Below are positions 16,761 to 25,902 of a stretch of DNA of 64,000 nucleotides, piece after piece (position 1 is the stretch's first letter; the number at the start of each line of letters is the position of its first letter). The translations under genes and the position numbers were made by a program. Below the pieces are notes generated by a model, which worked only from the letters and a program-made list of their open reading frames with translations, was not told where the DNA came from and did no database searches. This DNA comes from Nocardioides marmoribigeumensis (GTDB lineage Bacteria > Actinomycetota > Actinomycetes > Propionibacteriales > Nocardioidaceae), in NCBI RefSeq assembly GCF_031458325.1, contig NZ_JAVDYG010000001.1, positions 124,001-188,000 on the forward strand, read 5' to 3'.

Positions 16761-17806
16761 TGCGCTGACGAGGACGCCTCGACCCACCGGTCGAGGGCGT
16801 CGGCGGCGGCGCCGGAGTCGATGGCCGCCGCAGCGCGGCGGGCTCCCGCGGTCAACGCCTCGAGCGGGTCACCCCCACCCCCTGCGTGTACGGCGAGCGC
16901 GGCGCCGGCGTTGAGGACGACCGCGTCGCGCACGGGGCCCTGCTCCCCCGCCAGCACCCGGCGTACGACGGCCGCGTTGTGCTCGGCGTCCCCGCCGCGC
17001 AGGTCCGACGGCGTGGAGCGGGGCAGACCGAGCACCGCCGCATCGACGACGTGCTCGGTGACCTGGCCACCGGACACGGCCCAGAGGCGCGAGGTGGTCG
17101 TCGTGGTGAGCTCGTCGAGCCCGTCGTCGCCGCGGAACACCCAGGCGTCGACGCCCCGGTCGGCGAAGACGCCGGCCATGATCGGCGCCATGCGCAGGTC
17201 GGCGCAGCCGATCGCCTGGGCGGCGGGTGAGCCGGGGTTGGCCAGCGGGCCGAGGAAGTTGAAGACCGTGGCGACGGCCAGCTCGCGTCGCGCCACGCCG
17301 GCGTGGCGCAGGGCCGGGTGGAAGGCGGGGGCGAAGCAGAACGAGATGCCGGCCTGCTCCGCGACGGACCGGACCTGCTCGGGCGAGAGGTCGAGCCGCA
17401 CCCCGAGCACCTCGAGCACGTCGGCCGCACCGGCCTTCGACGACGCCGACCGGTTGCCGTGCTTGATCACGGGCGCGCCGGCCCCGGCGGCCACGACCGC
17501 CGACATGGTGGAGATGTTGACCGACATCGACCGGTCACCACCGGTGCCGACCACGTCGAGCCAGCGCCCCGGCAGCGACAGCGTCACCGCGTGCTCGTAG
17601 AGCGACTCCACCAGCCCCGCGATCTCGTCGACGGTCTCGCCCTTGGCACGCAGGGCGACCACGAAGCCCGCCACCTGCACCGGGGTCGCCTCGCCGGAGA
17701 GGATCTCGTTCATCGCCCAACCGGTCTGCGCGCGGGTCAGGTCGGACCCGCCGATCAGAGCGGTGATCAGGTCGGGCCAGGACGTGCCGGGCTCCACGGT
17801 CGACAA
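16757..17806 (-). CDS. trpD: Anthranilate phosphoribosyltransferase
   Basis: 349 aa, the normal length. The PRPP-binding motif [14 protein letters not shown], the [18 protein letters not shown] signature and NFLGPLANP are all present. It transfers phosphoribosyl from PRPP to anthranilate in the second step of tryptophan synthesis. The start used is TTG 17806; GTG 17797 is an alternative. It begins 10 bases after the receiver-protein gene and its stop overlaps the following membrane protein by four bases. No other trp gene is nearby, as is common when trpD is detached in actinobacteria. Confidence 0.93.
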   Translation of the reverse strand: MSTVEPGTSWPDLITALIGGSDLTRAQTGWAMNEILSGEATPVQVAGFVVALRAKGETVDEIAGLVESLYEHAVTLSLPGRWLDVVGTGGDRSMSVNISTMSAVVAAGAGAPVIKHGNRSASSKAGAADVLEVLGVRLDLSPEQVRSVAEQAGISFCFAPAFHPALRHAGVARRELAVATVFNFLGPLANPGSPAAQAIGCADLRMAPIMAGVFADRGVDAWVFRGDDGLDELTTTTTSRLWAVSGGQVTEHVVDAAVLGLPRSTPSDLRGGDAEHNAAVVRRVLAGEQGPVRDAVVLNAGAALAVHAGGGGDPLEALTAGARRAAAAIDSGAAADALDRWVEASSSAQ

Positions 17807-17816
17807 CCCGGCGGAA

Positions 17817-18236
17817 TCAGCCGGCAGCCACGCCGGCGCGCGCCCGGAGGAGCCGGACCACGACGTCGGCGAGCCGCAGCGGGTCGATCGGGTGAGGCAC
17901 CGCTGCCTCGGCCCGGGACCAGGTCGCCAGCCAGGCGTCCTCGACGCGGCCGGTCAGCACGAGCACCGGCGGGCAGTTGTAGATCTCGTCCTTGAGCTGG
18001 CGGGCGATGCCCATGCCGCCGGCGGGCACGGCCTCGCCGTCGAGGATGGCCAGGTCGATCGACCCGCCGTCCATGTGCTCGATGACCATCGGCTCGGTCG
18101 CCACCTCGACGTACTCCACCTTGGGCAGGTCGGGGTGGGGCCGCGGCCCGAGCGCGAGCACGACCTGGCTGCGCGTGTTGACGTCGTCGCTGTAGACGAG
18201 GACCTTCAGCGTCGGGCTGGATGCGGTCTGGCTCAC
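17817..18236 (-). CDS. Degenerate receiver-domain protein
   Basis: 139 aa consisting of a single CheY-like receiver domain and no output domain. The acidic pair is present (YSDD, Asp17-Asp18) and Asp66 in LAILDGEA occupies the phospho-acceptor position, but the conserved Lys of the last strand is replaced (AAVPHPIDP), so normal phosphorylation signalling is doubtful. It lies between the CtaG-like gene and trpD on the same strand. GTG 18236 is seven bases after a TAGCAT -10 element, suggesting a leaderless transcript that continues into trpD. The partner and function are unknown. Confidence 0.8.
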   Translation of the reverse strand: MSQTASSPTLKVLVYSDDVNTRSQVVLALGPRPHPDLPKVEYVEVATEPMVIEHMDGGSIDLAILDGEAVPAGGMGIARQLKDEIYNCPPVLVLTGRVEDAWLATWSRAEAAVPHPIDPLRLADVVVRLLRARAGVAAG

Positions 18237-18246
18237 GCGGGCGATG

Positions 18247-19197
18247 CTACCGGTCGCTCGACGCGGGTTGGTCTCGACTGGGCTCGACCACCGGCGAGTC
18301 CCTGCGCGCCCTCGCCTCCAGCAGGTCGAGGCGCCGGTCCTCGCGCTCCGCCTCCTTCATCGAGCTCCGCACCCACTGGGTGAACAGCACGATGAAGAAC
18401 GCCAGGCCGACCAGGTCGCCGCTGCCCCACAGGATCCCGCCGGCCAGGTGCTGGTCGGCGTACGGCGAGGGGAGCCACGGCAGGTCGAGGGAGGGGTACC
18501 AGTCGCCTCCGAGCAGCGTCGTCTGGTCCATGATCGTCACCCCGAGGAAGGCGTGGAACGGCAGCGTCATCACCATCAGCAGCATCCGGAACGGGTACGC
18601 CACACGCCCCGGCACCGGGTCGACCCCGACCAGCGGCCACAGGAACAGCGAGCCGACCAGCACGAGGTGGATGTGCATCATCTCGTGGAGGTACTCCGAG
18701 CGCAGCGTCGCGTCGTACCACCCGGAGAAGTAGAGGACCCACGGCGACAGCACGAACAGCGCGAAGGTCAGGGGCGGGAACGACAGCACGCGTACGACGC
18801 GCGAGTGCAGCACCGCGAGCAGGGCGCGACGGGGCCGGCCGCGCAGCACCCGGAGGGCCAGCGTGACGGGGGCGCCCAGCGCGAGCATCAGCGGCACCAG
18901 CATCGAGAGCAGCATGTGCTGCACCATGTGGGCGCTCAGCAGCGTCGTGTCGTAGGCCGCCAGGCCCGACGAGGTGGCGAAGTAGAAGGTCCCCATGCCG
19001 CCGCCCACGAACGCGAGGGTCCGTCCGACGGGCCAGGCGTCGCCCCGCTGGTGCAGGTGCCGCACCCCCAGGAGGTAGGCGCCCGCCACCCAGACCGTGA
19101 CAATCGTGAGGAACGGGGCGATTCCCCACTCGGTGAACACCGCGCCGAGCCCGAACGGGGGCAGCGAGGGGGTCGACGCGGTGTGGGTCAGCAGCAC
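18247..19197 (-). CDS. ctaG: Cytochrome c oxidase assembly protein, CtaG (caa3 type)
   Basis: 316 aa with seven or eight hydrophobic segments. The family pattern of histidines is visible in LLSAHMVQHMLLSM and EYLHEMMHIHLVL, which are thought to handle copper during assembly of the oxidase Cu centres. The acidic, Arg-rich C-terminus is cytoplasmic. The divergent neighbour is ctaE (oxidase subunit III), supporting the assignment. GTG 19197 lies six bases after TAGGCT, another leaderless-type start. Confidence 0.85.
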   Translation of the reverse strand: MLLTHTASTPSLPPFGLGAVFTEWGIAPFLTIVTVWVAGAYLLGVRHLHQRGDAWPVGRTLAFVGGGMGTFYFATSSGLAAYDTTLLSAHMVQHMLLSMLVPLMLALGAPVTLALRVLRGRPRRALLAVLHSRVVRVLSFPPLTFALFVLSPWVLYFSGWYDATLRSEYLHEMMHIHLVLVGSLFLWPLVGVDPVPGRVAYPFRMLLMVMTLPFHAFLGVTIMDQTTLLGGDWYPSLDLPWLPSPYADQHLAGGILWGSGDLVGLAFFIVLFTQWVRSSMKEAEREDRRLDLLEARARRDSPVVEPSRDQPASSDR

Positions 19198-19304
19198 GGT
19201 TCCAGCCTAGGTCGCGCGCCCTGGCTCACCTGTGTGAAGAAGATGACCCTCCGAGCATGGGGGTCGTGGTGCTTTGAGGGGCTGTTGTCGACATAATGGC
19301 CCCC

Positions 19305-19946
19305 GTGGCGACATCAACTGCTGTGATTCCCGCGTCCCGTCTCCACGGTCATCACGACCGTCCGAGCATGGTGAGCGTGGGCACCATCATCTGGCTGGCC
19401 TCCGAGCTGATGTTCTTCGCGGCGCTCTTCGCGGCGTACTTCACGATCCGGTCGGTGTCGCCCGAGCTGTGGAGCCAGGAGACGGCCAAGCTCAACGTGC
19501 CGTTCTCCTCGGTCAACACCACGATCCTGGTGCTGTCCTCCCTCACCTGCCAGCTGGGCGTCTTCGCCGCCGAGCGCGGCCAGGTCGGGCGCAAGGGCAA
19601 GGTCTTCAACGTCCGCGGCTGGGGCCTGCGTGAGTGGTTCATCCTCACCTACTGCATGGGCGCGGTCTTCATCGGCGGCCAGGCGCTGGAGTACACCGAG
19701 CTCATCCACGAGGGCGTCACCATCCCGTCCTCGGCCTACGGCTCGCTGTTCTACCTCGCCACCGGCTTCCACGGCCTCCACGTGACCGGCGGCCTCATCG
19801 CCTTCCTCTACGTCCTCGGGCGGACGTACCTCGCCAAGAAGTTCACCCACGAGCAGGCGGTCACCGCGATCGTCGTCTCGTACTACTGGCACTTCGTCGA
19901 CGTGGTGTGGATCGGGCTGTTCGCCACGGTCTACATCCTCAAGTAG
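19305..19946 (+). CDS. ctaE: Cytochrome c oxidase subunit III
   Basis: 213 aa with five hydrophobic segments and the subunit III signatures [25 protein letters not shown] and [11 protein letters not shown]. It is the third core subunit of the aa3 oxidase and part of the actinobacterial III-IV supercomplex. GTG 19305 is preferred to ATG 19296 because the hexamer CATAAT (19292-19297) overlaps that ATG and would act as the -10 of a transcript starting at the GTG. It heads the ctaE-qcrC-qcrA-qcrB operon. Confidence 0.93.
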   Translation: MATSTAVIPASRLHGHHDRPSMVSVGTIIWLASELMFFAALFAAYFTIRSVSPELWSQETAKLNVPFSSVNTTILVLSSLTCQLGVFAAERGQVGRKGKVFNVRGWGLREWFILTYCMGAVFIGGQALEYTELIHEGVTIPSSAYGSLFYLATGFHGLHVTGGLIAFLYVLGRTYLAKKFTHEQAVTAIVVSYYWHFVDVVWIGLFATVYILK

Positions 19947-19998
19947 ACCCAGCACCATCCACCCGAGCCCCTCCGCAGACGGACAAAGGAAGCCTCTC

Positions 19999-20874
19999 GT
20001 GCGACGACTTTCAGCGCGACTCTCGGCCACCAGGCGCAGCAGGTACGCCGCGCCGGTGGTCCTGCTGCTGGCCCTCATGGCCACCGGCCTGGTCTACAGC
20101 GTGGTCGACAGCAGCCTGTCCACGCCCGCCCAGGCCGAGCAGTCCTCCTACGACCAGGACACCGTCGCGGCAGGTCGCGCGCTGTTCCTGGTCGGCTGCT
20201 CCTCCTGCCACGGGATGAACGGCGAGGGCGTGCCGACCAAGAACGGCAAGCAGTACGGCCCCTCCCTGGTCGGCGTCGGCGCCGCCGCGGTCGACTTCCA
20301 GGTCGGCACCGGCCGCATGCCGATGGCCGCCCCCGGCGCCCAGGCCCAGCGCAAGCCCAAGGTCTACTCCCCGCAGGAGGTCGAGCAGCTCGCGGCCTAC
20401 GTCGCCTCGCTCGGCCCCGGCCCGTCGGTCCCCGACAAGGAGATGTACGACCCGGAGACCATCCCCGAGGACCAGCGCGCCGAGGCCGTCGTCCGCGGCG
20501 GCGAGTTCTTCCGCACCAACTGCACGGCGTGCCACAACTTCGCCGCCTCCGGTGGTGCGCTCCCGGGTGGCAAGTACGCCCCCACGCTCATCGGAGTCGA
20601 GCCGCGCCACATCTACGAGGCGCTCATCACCGGCCCGCAGCAGATGCCGGTCTTCTCCGACGAGGTGATCACCCCCGAGCAGAAGCGCGACGTGATCGCC
20701 TACATCCAGAGCATCGAGGAGACCCCGCGCTACGGCGGGTTCTCCATGGGCTCCCTCGGTCCGGTCAGTGAAGGCATGTTCGCCTGGATCGCGGGGATCG
20801 GTGGATTGGTCGGGTTCGCCATCTGGATCGCCTCGCACACCGCCCGCACCACCCGGAAGGGAGCCTCCCTGTGA
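19999..20874 (+). CDS. qcrC: Cytochrome bc1 complex diheme cytochrome c subunit
   Basis: 291 aa, GTG 19999 with AAAGGAAG upstream. An N-terminal membrane segment (APVVLLLALMATGLVYSVV) is followed by two cytochrome c domains with CSSCH and CTACH heme-binding motifs, and a C-terminal helix (MFAWIAGIGGLVGFAIWIAS) anchors the protein. The diheme form is the actinobacterial variant that passes electrons directly from bc1 to the aa3 oxidase without soluble cytochrome c. Its stop overlaps qcrA by four bases. Confidence 0.95.
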   Translation: MRRLSARLSATRRSRYAAPVVLLLALMATGLVYSVVDSSLSTPAQAEQSSYDQDTVAAGRALFLVGCSSCHGMNGEGVPTKNGKQYGPSLVGVGAAAVDFQVGTGRMPMAAPGAQAQRKPKVYSPQEVEQLAAYVASLGPGPSVPDKEMYDPETIPEDQRAEAVVRGGEFFRTNCTACHNFAASGGALPGGKYAPTLIGVEPRHIYEALITGPQQMPVFSDEVITPEQKRDVIAYIQSIEETPRYGGFSMGSLGPVSEGMFAWIAGIGGLVGFAIWIASHTARTTRKGASL

Positions 20875-21926
20875 CCGACCTCGTCCCGGGGCACGGGCCG
20901 ACGGACTCCGACCTGGCCACCACCGGTGACCCGATCGTCGACCCCGGCCTCCCCGAGCACCTCCCCCGCCCCACCGACGTCGACCCGCACGCCGAGAAGC
21001 GCGCGGAGCGCCAGGTGGCCGGGTTCTTCGGGGGCAGCATCGTCCTGGTCCTGCTGTTCGTCGTCTCCTACTTCGCCTTCGACGTCGGCGACAACCCCGA
21101 CACGTTCCTGGGGATCGGCTCCTCGACGCTGTTCCTCGGTCTGACCCTGGGCGGTGCGCTGCTGTTCATCGGCATCGGCGCCATCCAGTGGTCGCGCAAG
21201 CTGATGAACGACCAGGAGATCGTCGAGCAGCGCCACCCGGCTCGTTCCTCCGAGGAGGACCGCGAGGTGACCCTGGCGGCTCTCCAGGCCGGCATCGACG
21301 ACTCGGGCATCGCCCGTCGCCCCCTCATCCGCAACACGCTGCTCGGCGCCCTGGGCGCGCTCGGCCTGGTGGCGATCGTCCCCCTGCGCGACCTGGGTCC
21401 GCTGCCGGGCAGGACGCTCTACAAGACCGTCTGGCGCGAGGGCATGCGGGTCTGCAACGACGTCTCCGGCGCCCCGCTCAAGCCCGAGTGGATCGAGATC
21501 GGCCAGCTGGTCAACGCCGAGCCCGAGATCTTCTACAACGGCGAGCCCTACGGCCAGGAGACCATCACCGGCCACGAGCAGCTGGTCGCGAAGACCAAGG
21601 CCGCGATCATCGTGGTCCGCATGGAGCCCGGCGACATCACCCCGGCCAAGGGCCGCGAGGACTGGGGCGTCGACGGGATCCTGGCCTACAGCAAGATCTG
21701 CACCCACGTGGGCTGCCCGATCTCGCTCTGGGAGCAGCAGACGCACCACCTGCTGTGCCCGTGCCACCAGTCGACTTTTGCACTTGCGGATAATGGCAAG
21801 GTGATCTTCGGGCCGGCGGCCCGAGCGTTGCCCCAGCTTCCGCTCGCGGTGGATGATGAGGGCTACCTGATCGCCACGAGCGACTTCACCGAACCGGTCG
21901 GGCCGAGTTTCTGGGAGCGTGGATGA
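20871..21926 (+). CDS. qcrA: Cytochrome bc1 complex Rieske iron-sulfur subunit
   Basis: 351 aa, GTG 20871 overlapping qcrC. Three membrane helices occupy the N-terminal half, the actinobacterial arrangement, and the C-terminal Rieske domain binds the 2Fe-2S cluster through CTHVGCP and CPCHQSTF. It transfers electrons from quinol to the diheme subunit. The stop overlaps the qcrB start by four bases. Confidence 0.95.
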   Translation: MTDLVPGHGPTDSDLATTGDPIVDPGLPEHLPRPTDVDPHAEKRAERQVAGFFGGSIVLVLLFVVSYFAFDVGDNPDTFLGIGSSTLFLGLTLGGALLFIGIGAIQWSRKLMNDQEIVEQRHPARSSEEDREVTLAALQAGIDDSGIARRPLIRNTLLGALGALGLVAIVPLRDLGPLPGRTLYKTVWREGMRVCNDVSGAPLKPEWIEIGQLVNAEPEIFYNGEPYGQETITGHEQLVAKTKAAIIVVRMEPGDITPAKGREDWGVDGILAYSKICTHVGCPISLWEQQTHHLLCPCHQSTFALADNGKVIFGPAARALPQLPLAVDDEGYLIATSDFTEPVGPSFWERG

Positions 21927-23668
21927 TGAGCCAGGCCAGCACGACCGCCAAGACCGCGGCCAAGCCGTCGAAGCCCAGCAAGGTCGGCGCAGCCGCCACC
22001 TGGGCCGACGACCGTCTGGGCCTCGCCGGGCTCGGCAAGAAGCAGCTCCGCAAGGTCTTCCCCGACCACTGGTCGTTCATGCTGGGCGAGATCGCGCTGT
22101 GGAGCTTCGTGATCCTCCTGCTGACCGGCGTGTTCCTCACGTTCTGGTTCAAGCCGAGCATGGGCGAGGTCGTCTACAACGGCTCCTACCCCCAGCTGCG
22201 CGGCATCGAGATGTCCGAGGCCTACGCCTCGACGCTGCACATCTCCTTCGACGTGCGCGGCGGCCTGCTGATGCGTCAGATGCACCACTGGGCGGCCATG
22301 CTCTTCGTCGCGGCGATGTTCGTGCACCTGATGCGCGTCTTCCTCACCGGCGCCTTCCGCAAGCCCCGCGAGCTCAACTGGCTGATCGGTGGCGTGCTGC
22401 TGCTGCTCGGCATCCTCGAGGGCTTCGCCGGCTACTCCCTGCCTGACGACCTGCTCTCCGGCACGGGCCTGCGCATCGCCGACGGCATCGTGAAGGCGAC
22501 CCCGGTGCTCGGCACCTACATGTCGTTCTTCCTCTTCGGCGGCGAGTTCCCCGGAGACGTGATCATCCCGCGCCTCTACGCCGTGCACATCCTGCTGATC
22601 CCGGGCCTCATCCTGGCGCTCATCGGGGCCCACATGATGCTGCTCGTCTACCACAAGCACACGCAGTGGCCTGGCCCCGGCCGGACCAACGAGAACGTCG
22701 TGGGCTACCCCCTCATGCCGATCTACATGGCCAAGGCCGGTGGCTTCTTCTTCATCGTCTTCGGCGTCACCGCCCTCATGGGTGGCCTGCTGTCGATCAA
22801 CCCGGTCTGGCGCTACGGCCCCTACAACCCGGCCGAGGTCACCGCGGGCTCCCAGCCCGACTGGTACATGGGTGTCGCCGAGGGTCTGCTGCGCATCTTC
22901 CCCGGCATCGAGACGCACATCCTGGGCGTCACGATCTCGTGGAACATCATGCTGCCGGCCCAGATCCTGCCCTTCGTGATCTTCGGTGGAGTGCTCCTCT
23001 ACCCCTTCATCGAGGCCTGGATCACCGGTGACAAGACCGAGCACCACCTGCTCGAGCGCCCGCGCAACGCGCCCAACCGCACGGCCTTCCTGGTCATGTT
23101 CATGACCGCCTACGGCCTGCTCTGGGCCGCCGGCGGCAACGACATCCTGGCCGTGCTGTTCCACCTGGACCTCAACCAGATCACCTACTTCATGCGGGTG
23201 GCCGTGTTCGTCCTGCCTCCGCTGGCGTTCATCGCGACGCGTCGCTGGTGCATCTCGCTCCAGCGCGCCGACGAGGCCCGCCTGCTCCACGGCTACGAGA
23301 CCGGCGTCATCATGCGGTCGGTCGACGGTGGCTACACCGAGCGCCACGCTCCGATCACGCTCGACGAGGCCTACACGCTCACCGCGCGGCCCCGAGAGCA
23401 GATCTACGCCGGCTCCCCCGAGACCGATGCCAACGGCGTGCGGGCCAAGGGCGCCCGGACGTTGGACAAGGTCCGGGCCCGCCTCTCGAAGTACTGGTTC
23501 GGCGACAACGTCCAGAAGCCGACCCTGCAGGAGCTCGAGGACGCGCACCACCACGCCGAGCTGGAGCCCGGCTGGGGCGAGCCCGACAAGGCACTCGTCG
23601 CCGCCGACGGCCACCAGTACGACGGCCGTCACGAGATGGGCGACGACGAGCTCCGCAAGGGGCACTGA
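21923..23668 (+). CDS. qcrB: Cytochrome bc1 complex cytochrome b subunit
   Basis: 581 aa, ATG 21923 overlapping qcrA. Typical b-type heme helices are visible (MHHWAAMLFVAAMFVHLMRV and RLYAVHILLIPGLILALIGA), together with the quinol-site motif NPVWRYGPYNPAEV, which is the actinobacterial version of the Qo-site PEWY region. The long hydrophilic C-terminal extension (last 130 residues) is usual for actinobacterial QcrB. A strong terminator follows 23 bases after the stop. Confidence 0.95.
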   Translation: MMSQASTTAKTAAKPSKPSKVGAAATWADDRLGLAGLGKKQLRKVFPDHWSFMLGEIALWSFVILLLTGVFLTFWFKPSMGEVVYNGSYPQLRGIEMSEAYASTLHISFDVRGGLLMRQMHHWAAMLFVAAMFVHLMRVFLTGAFRKPRELNWLIGGVLLLLGILEGFAGYSLPDDLLSGTGLRIADGIVKATPVLGTYMSFFLFGGEFPGDVIIPRLYAVHILLIPGLILALIGAHMMLLVYHKHTQWPGPGRTNENVVGYPLMPIYMAKAGGFFFIVFGVTALMGGLLSINPVWRYGPYNPAEVTAGSQPDWYMGVAEGLLRIFPGIETHILGVTISWNIMLPAQILPFVIFGGVLLYPFIEAWITGDKTEHHLLERPRNAPNRTAFLVMFMTAYGLLWAAGGNDILAVLFHLDLNQITYFMRVAVFVLPPLAFIATRRWCISLQRADEARLLHGYETGVIMRSVDGGYTERHAPITLDEAYTLTARPREQIYAGSPETDANGVRAKGARTLDKVRARLSKYWFGDNVQKPTLQELEDAHHHAELEPGWGEPDKALVAADGHQYDGRHEMGDDELRKGH

Positions 23669-23691
23669 CCCGCTCGACACGCACCGACACG

Positions 23692-23721
23692 AAGGCCGCC
23701 CGGGGCAACCCGGGCGGCCTT
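23692..23721. terminator. Perfect 13-bp stem with GCAA tetraloop, end of the qcr operon
   Basis: AAGGCCGCCCGGG (23692-23704) and CCCGGGCGGCCTT (23709-23721) pair without mismatch around a GCAA loop. The AA/TT ends make it usable in both directions. It closes the ctaE-qcrCAB operon. Confidence 0.8.
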
Positions 23722-23756
23722 CGTCGTCGTACGCCGGCCAGCGGCGCCGGGCGCGC

Positions 23757-23978
23757 TCAGCGCCGGTGAGTGCGTCCTGCGTTGAACGCCCACAGCGTGT
23801 GGGCGTCGAGGCGGCGGACGATCCCGCGCAGGGACCAGGACGAGGTGCGGATGGGGGGCAGGGGCAGCATGGCGTCCTCCAGGAGGTCACGTGATGCGGT
23901 CAGTTCGTGGTGACGGACCACGGTGTCCGTCACCTGTCCCAACGACGGGCGGACCGCACACCTGCCCCGCTCGGCCAT
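23757..23978 (-). CDS. Possible small protein, unknown function
   Basis: An open frame of 73 codons from ATG 23978, or 37 codons from ATG 23870. The second start has a strong GGAGG six bases upstream and gives a basic peptide with LRGIVRRLDAHTLWAF as its most protein-like part, possibly a short amphipathic helix. I do not recognise a family. It fills otherwise empty space between the qcrB terminator and the terminator of the L,D-transpeptidase gene. The remainder of 23722-24058 shows only the two hairpins described separately. Confidence 0.35.
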   Translation of the reverse strand: MAERGRCAVRPSLGQVTDTVVRHHELTASRDLLEDAMLPLPPIRTSSWSLRGIVRRLDAHTLWAFNAGRTHRR

Positions 23979-24008
23979 GATCCGAGTCACGTGCTGCCCG
24001 CTGACGTG

Positions 24009-24042
24009 ACGAGGGCCGCCCGGGAGTCCGGACGGCCCTCGT
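24009..24042 (-). terminator. Terminator of the L,D-transpeptidase gene
   Basis: ACGAGGGCCG (24009-24018) pairs with CGGCCCTCGT (24033-24042), with a further CCGG/CCGG inner pairing across one mismatch. It lies 17 bases beyond the stop codon of the leftward gene. Confidence 0.65.
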
Positions 24043-24058
24043 GTCGTGTGCTGTGGGC

Positions 24059-25288
24059 TCAGTGGAGCGCGCTGCCCTGGCGGTAGTCCTGCCACGTCGC
24101 GTTCCAGTCGCCGTAGCCGTTGGTCAGGTCCATCGGGCGGTCGCTGCCGGTGACCTCGACCGGGTCGCCGACCTTGGTCTGGCCGAACAGCCACTCGGCG
24201 TTGGAGGTGCTCATGCCGACGCAGCCGTGGGAGACGTTGGCGTAGCCCTGCGAGCCCACCGACCACGGCGCCGCGTGCAGGAACTCACCGGAGTAGGTGA
24301 CGCGCTGGGCGAACTTCACGTCGCTCAGGTTGTAGTACTCCGGGTTGTCCGGGTTGATCCCGGTCGTCGCCGCGTCCATGCGCTTGCTGGTGAACTTCTC
24401 GATGATCACCTTGGTGCCCGACCGGGTGGTGAAGCCCGGCTTGCCGCCGGTGATCGGGATCGTCCGCAGCAGCTCGCCGTTGCGCGTGACCTTCATCTGG
24501 TGCGAGGCGAGGTTGATCTTCATCCGCAGCGCGTCACCGATCGTGAACGAGCTGGTGCGGTCCTCCTGGCCGTAGACGCCGTTGCCGGCGTCGACGCTGT
24601 TGATCGCCGCCGTGACGTCGACCTTGGTGCCGGGCTTCCAGTAGTGCCGCGGGCGCCAGTGGACCTCGGTGTCGGACATCCAGTGCCACGAGCCCGGCTG
24701 GGCGGGGGTCGTCCGCACCGACAGGTGACGCTCGAAGGCCGCCTTGTGCTCGACCGGGACGTCGAAGCGCAGGATGACCGGCATCGCCACCCCGACCGTG
24801 TCGCCGTCAGCCGGCACCAGGGACGGGTAGGTCTGCTCGTCCAGCGACAGGTCGTCGGTCTTGAACGTGCGGGCGAACTGCTTGCTCAGGCCGTCCTCGT
24901 CCTGGGCGGTCGCCTGGATGCGGTAGGTCATGCCGGGCTCGAGCAGACCCGAGGCCTGCCAGCTCGTGCCGTCCTGGGCGAGCGTGCCGGGCACTCGGGT
25001 CTTGCCGTTGGCGCTGCGCACCACGACCTTGTCGAGCGTGCCCTGGGTGGCGGTGACCTTCACGAGGTGGTCGACGTGCACCGGCTTGCGGGGCCTGACG
25101 TTGGCCTGGACCTGGACCTGGGGCACCTGGGGCGTCGCGCTGGACTCGTCGGAGAACGGGTTGCCGAGGGCCTGGTCGCCGTCGAGCTCGGCGTTGCACG
25201 CGCTCAGGGACCCGACGGTCAGCACGCTCAGGCCCACGACGGCGGCAGCGCGGAGCCGTCGCCGGTCGGAGATGGGCTTGCAGGACAT
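24059..25288 (-). CDS. Lipoprotein L,D-transpeptidase (YkuD, mycobacterial LdtMt2-like)
   Basis: 409 aa from ATG 25288 (GGGGGGA upstream). A lipoprotein signal peptide ends in the lipobox LSAC. Ig-like domains (about residues 45-230) precede the YkuD catalytic domain with the motif VSHGCVGMS; Cys356 is the nucleophile. These enzymes make 3-3 cross-links between meso-diaminopimelate residues in peptidoglycan and are a target of carbapenems. The layout Ig-Ig-YkuD is that of mycobacterial LdtMt1/2. It stands alone between the bc1 and oxidase operons, with terminators on its own downstream side and after ctaF upstream. Confidence 0.92.
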   Translation of the reverse strand: MSCKPISDRRRLRAAAVVGLSVLTVGSLSACNAELDGDQALGNPFSDESSATPQVPQVQVQANVRPRKPVHVDHLVKVTATQGTLDKVVVRSANGKTRVPGTLAQDGTSWQASGLLEPGMTYRIQATAQDEDGLSKQFARTFKTDDLSLDEQTYPSLVPADGDTVGVAMPVILRFDVPVEHKAAFERHLSVRTTPAQPGSWHWMSDTEVHWRPRHYWKPGTKVDVTAAINSVDAGNGVYGQEDRTSSFTIGDALRMKINLASHQMKVTRNGELLRTIPITGGKPGFTTRSGTKVIIEKFTSKRMDAATTGINPDNPEYYNLSDVKFAQRVTYSGEFLHAAPWSVGSQGYANVSHGCVGMSTSNAEWLFGQTKVGDPVEVTGSDRPMDLTNGYGDWNATWQDYRQGSALH

Positions 25289-25439
25289 CACGGATCCCCC
25301 CTCGGGACTGGTGACTGGGATCTCTACTGAGTTCTCAACTGTAACAACCAGGTGCCCGACGACACGCCTCGCGATGCGGTGGCGATGCTCACGATTCGGC
25401 ACCCGTCCGGGTGGGCCGGTGCCGCCGGCCGGGACGTAC

Positions 25440-25476
25440 GACGGCGCCGGCCCCCGGTGCGGGGGACGGCGCCGTC
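25440..25476 (-). terminator. Terminator of the ctaCDF operon
   Basis: GACGGCGCCG (25440-25449) pairs with CGGCGCCGTC (25467-25476), and CCCCC (25451-25455) with GGGGG (25461-25465), one mismatch apart, giving a 15-pair stem with a five-base loop. It lies 15 bases past the ctaF stop. Confidence 0.75.
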
Positions 25477-25491
25477 GAGGCTCGGGCGGGC

Positions 25492-25902
25492 TCAGTGAGC
25501 GTGCACGCCGCGGTAGTACTCGAAGACCCAGCCGCTCAGGGCGGCCGCGCCGATCACGATGCCGATGACGAACAGCCACCACGCCTGCATGGCCACGCCG
25601 AAGACGATCACGCCGAGCGTCGCGCCGCACCACAGCGGCCACCAGGAGTAGGGCGGGAAGAAGCCCAGCTCGCCGGCGCCGTCGGCGATCTCGGCGTCCT
25701 TGCGGTCCTCGGGGCGCGGGGTGCCCAGCTGGCTCATCCGGCGGGCGTGGAAGCCCAGGTAGAACGTGATCAGCAGGGTCAGCAGCGACGTCATCACCAA
25801 CGCGGTGGTGCCGGTCGGGTCACCGGACATGAACCAATAGAGGGGCGCGACGAACACGAAGAAGATCGTGCAGGCGCCGAAGATCCAGGCTTCGACCTTC
25901 AT
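25492..25902 (-). CDS. ctaF: Cytochrome c oxidase subunit IV (actinobacterial type)
   Basis: 136 aa with four hydrophobic segments (for example WIFGACTIFFVFVAPLYWFM and WWLFVIGIVIGAAALSGWVF). Length and the segment FFPPYSWWPLWCG match actinobacterial CtaF. Its ATG 25902 directly abuts the ctaD stop codon. It is a small structural subunit of the aa3 oxidase. Confidence 0.92.
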   Translation of the reverse strand: MKVEAWIFGACTIFFVFVAPLYWFMSGDPTGTTALVMTSLLTLLITFYLGFHARRMSQLGTPRPEDRKDAEIADGAGELGFFPPYSWWPLWCGATLGVIVFGVAMQAWWLFVIGIVIGAAALSGWVFEYYRGVHAH

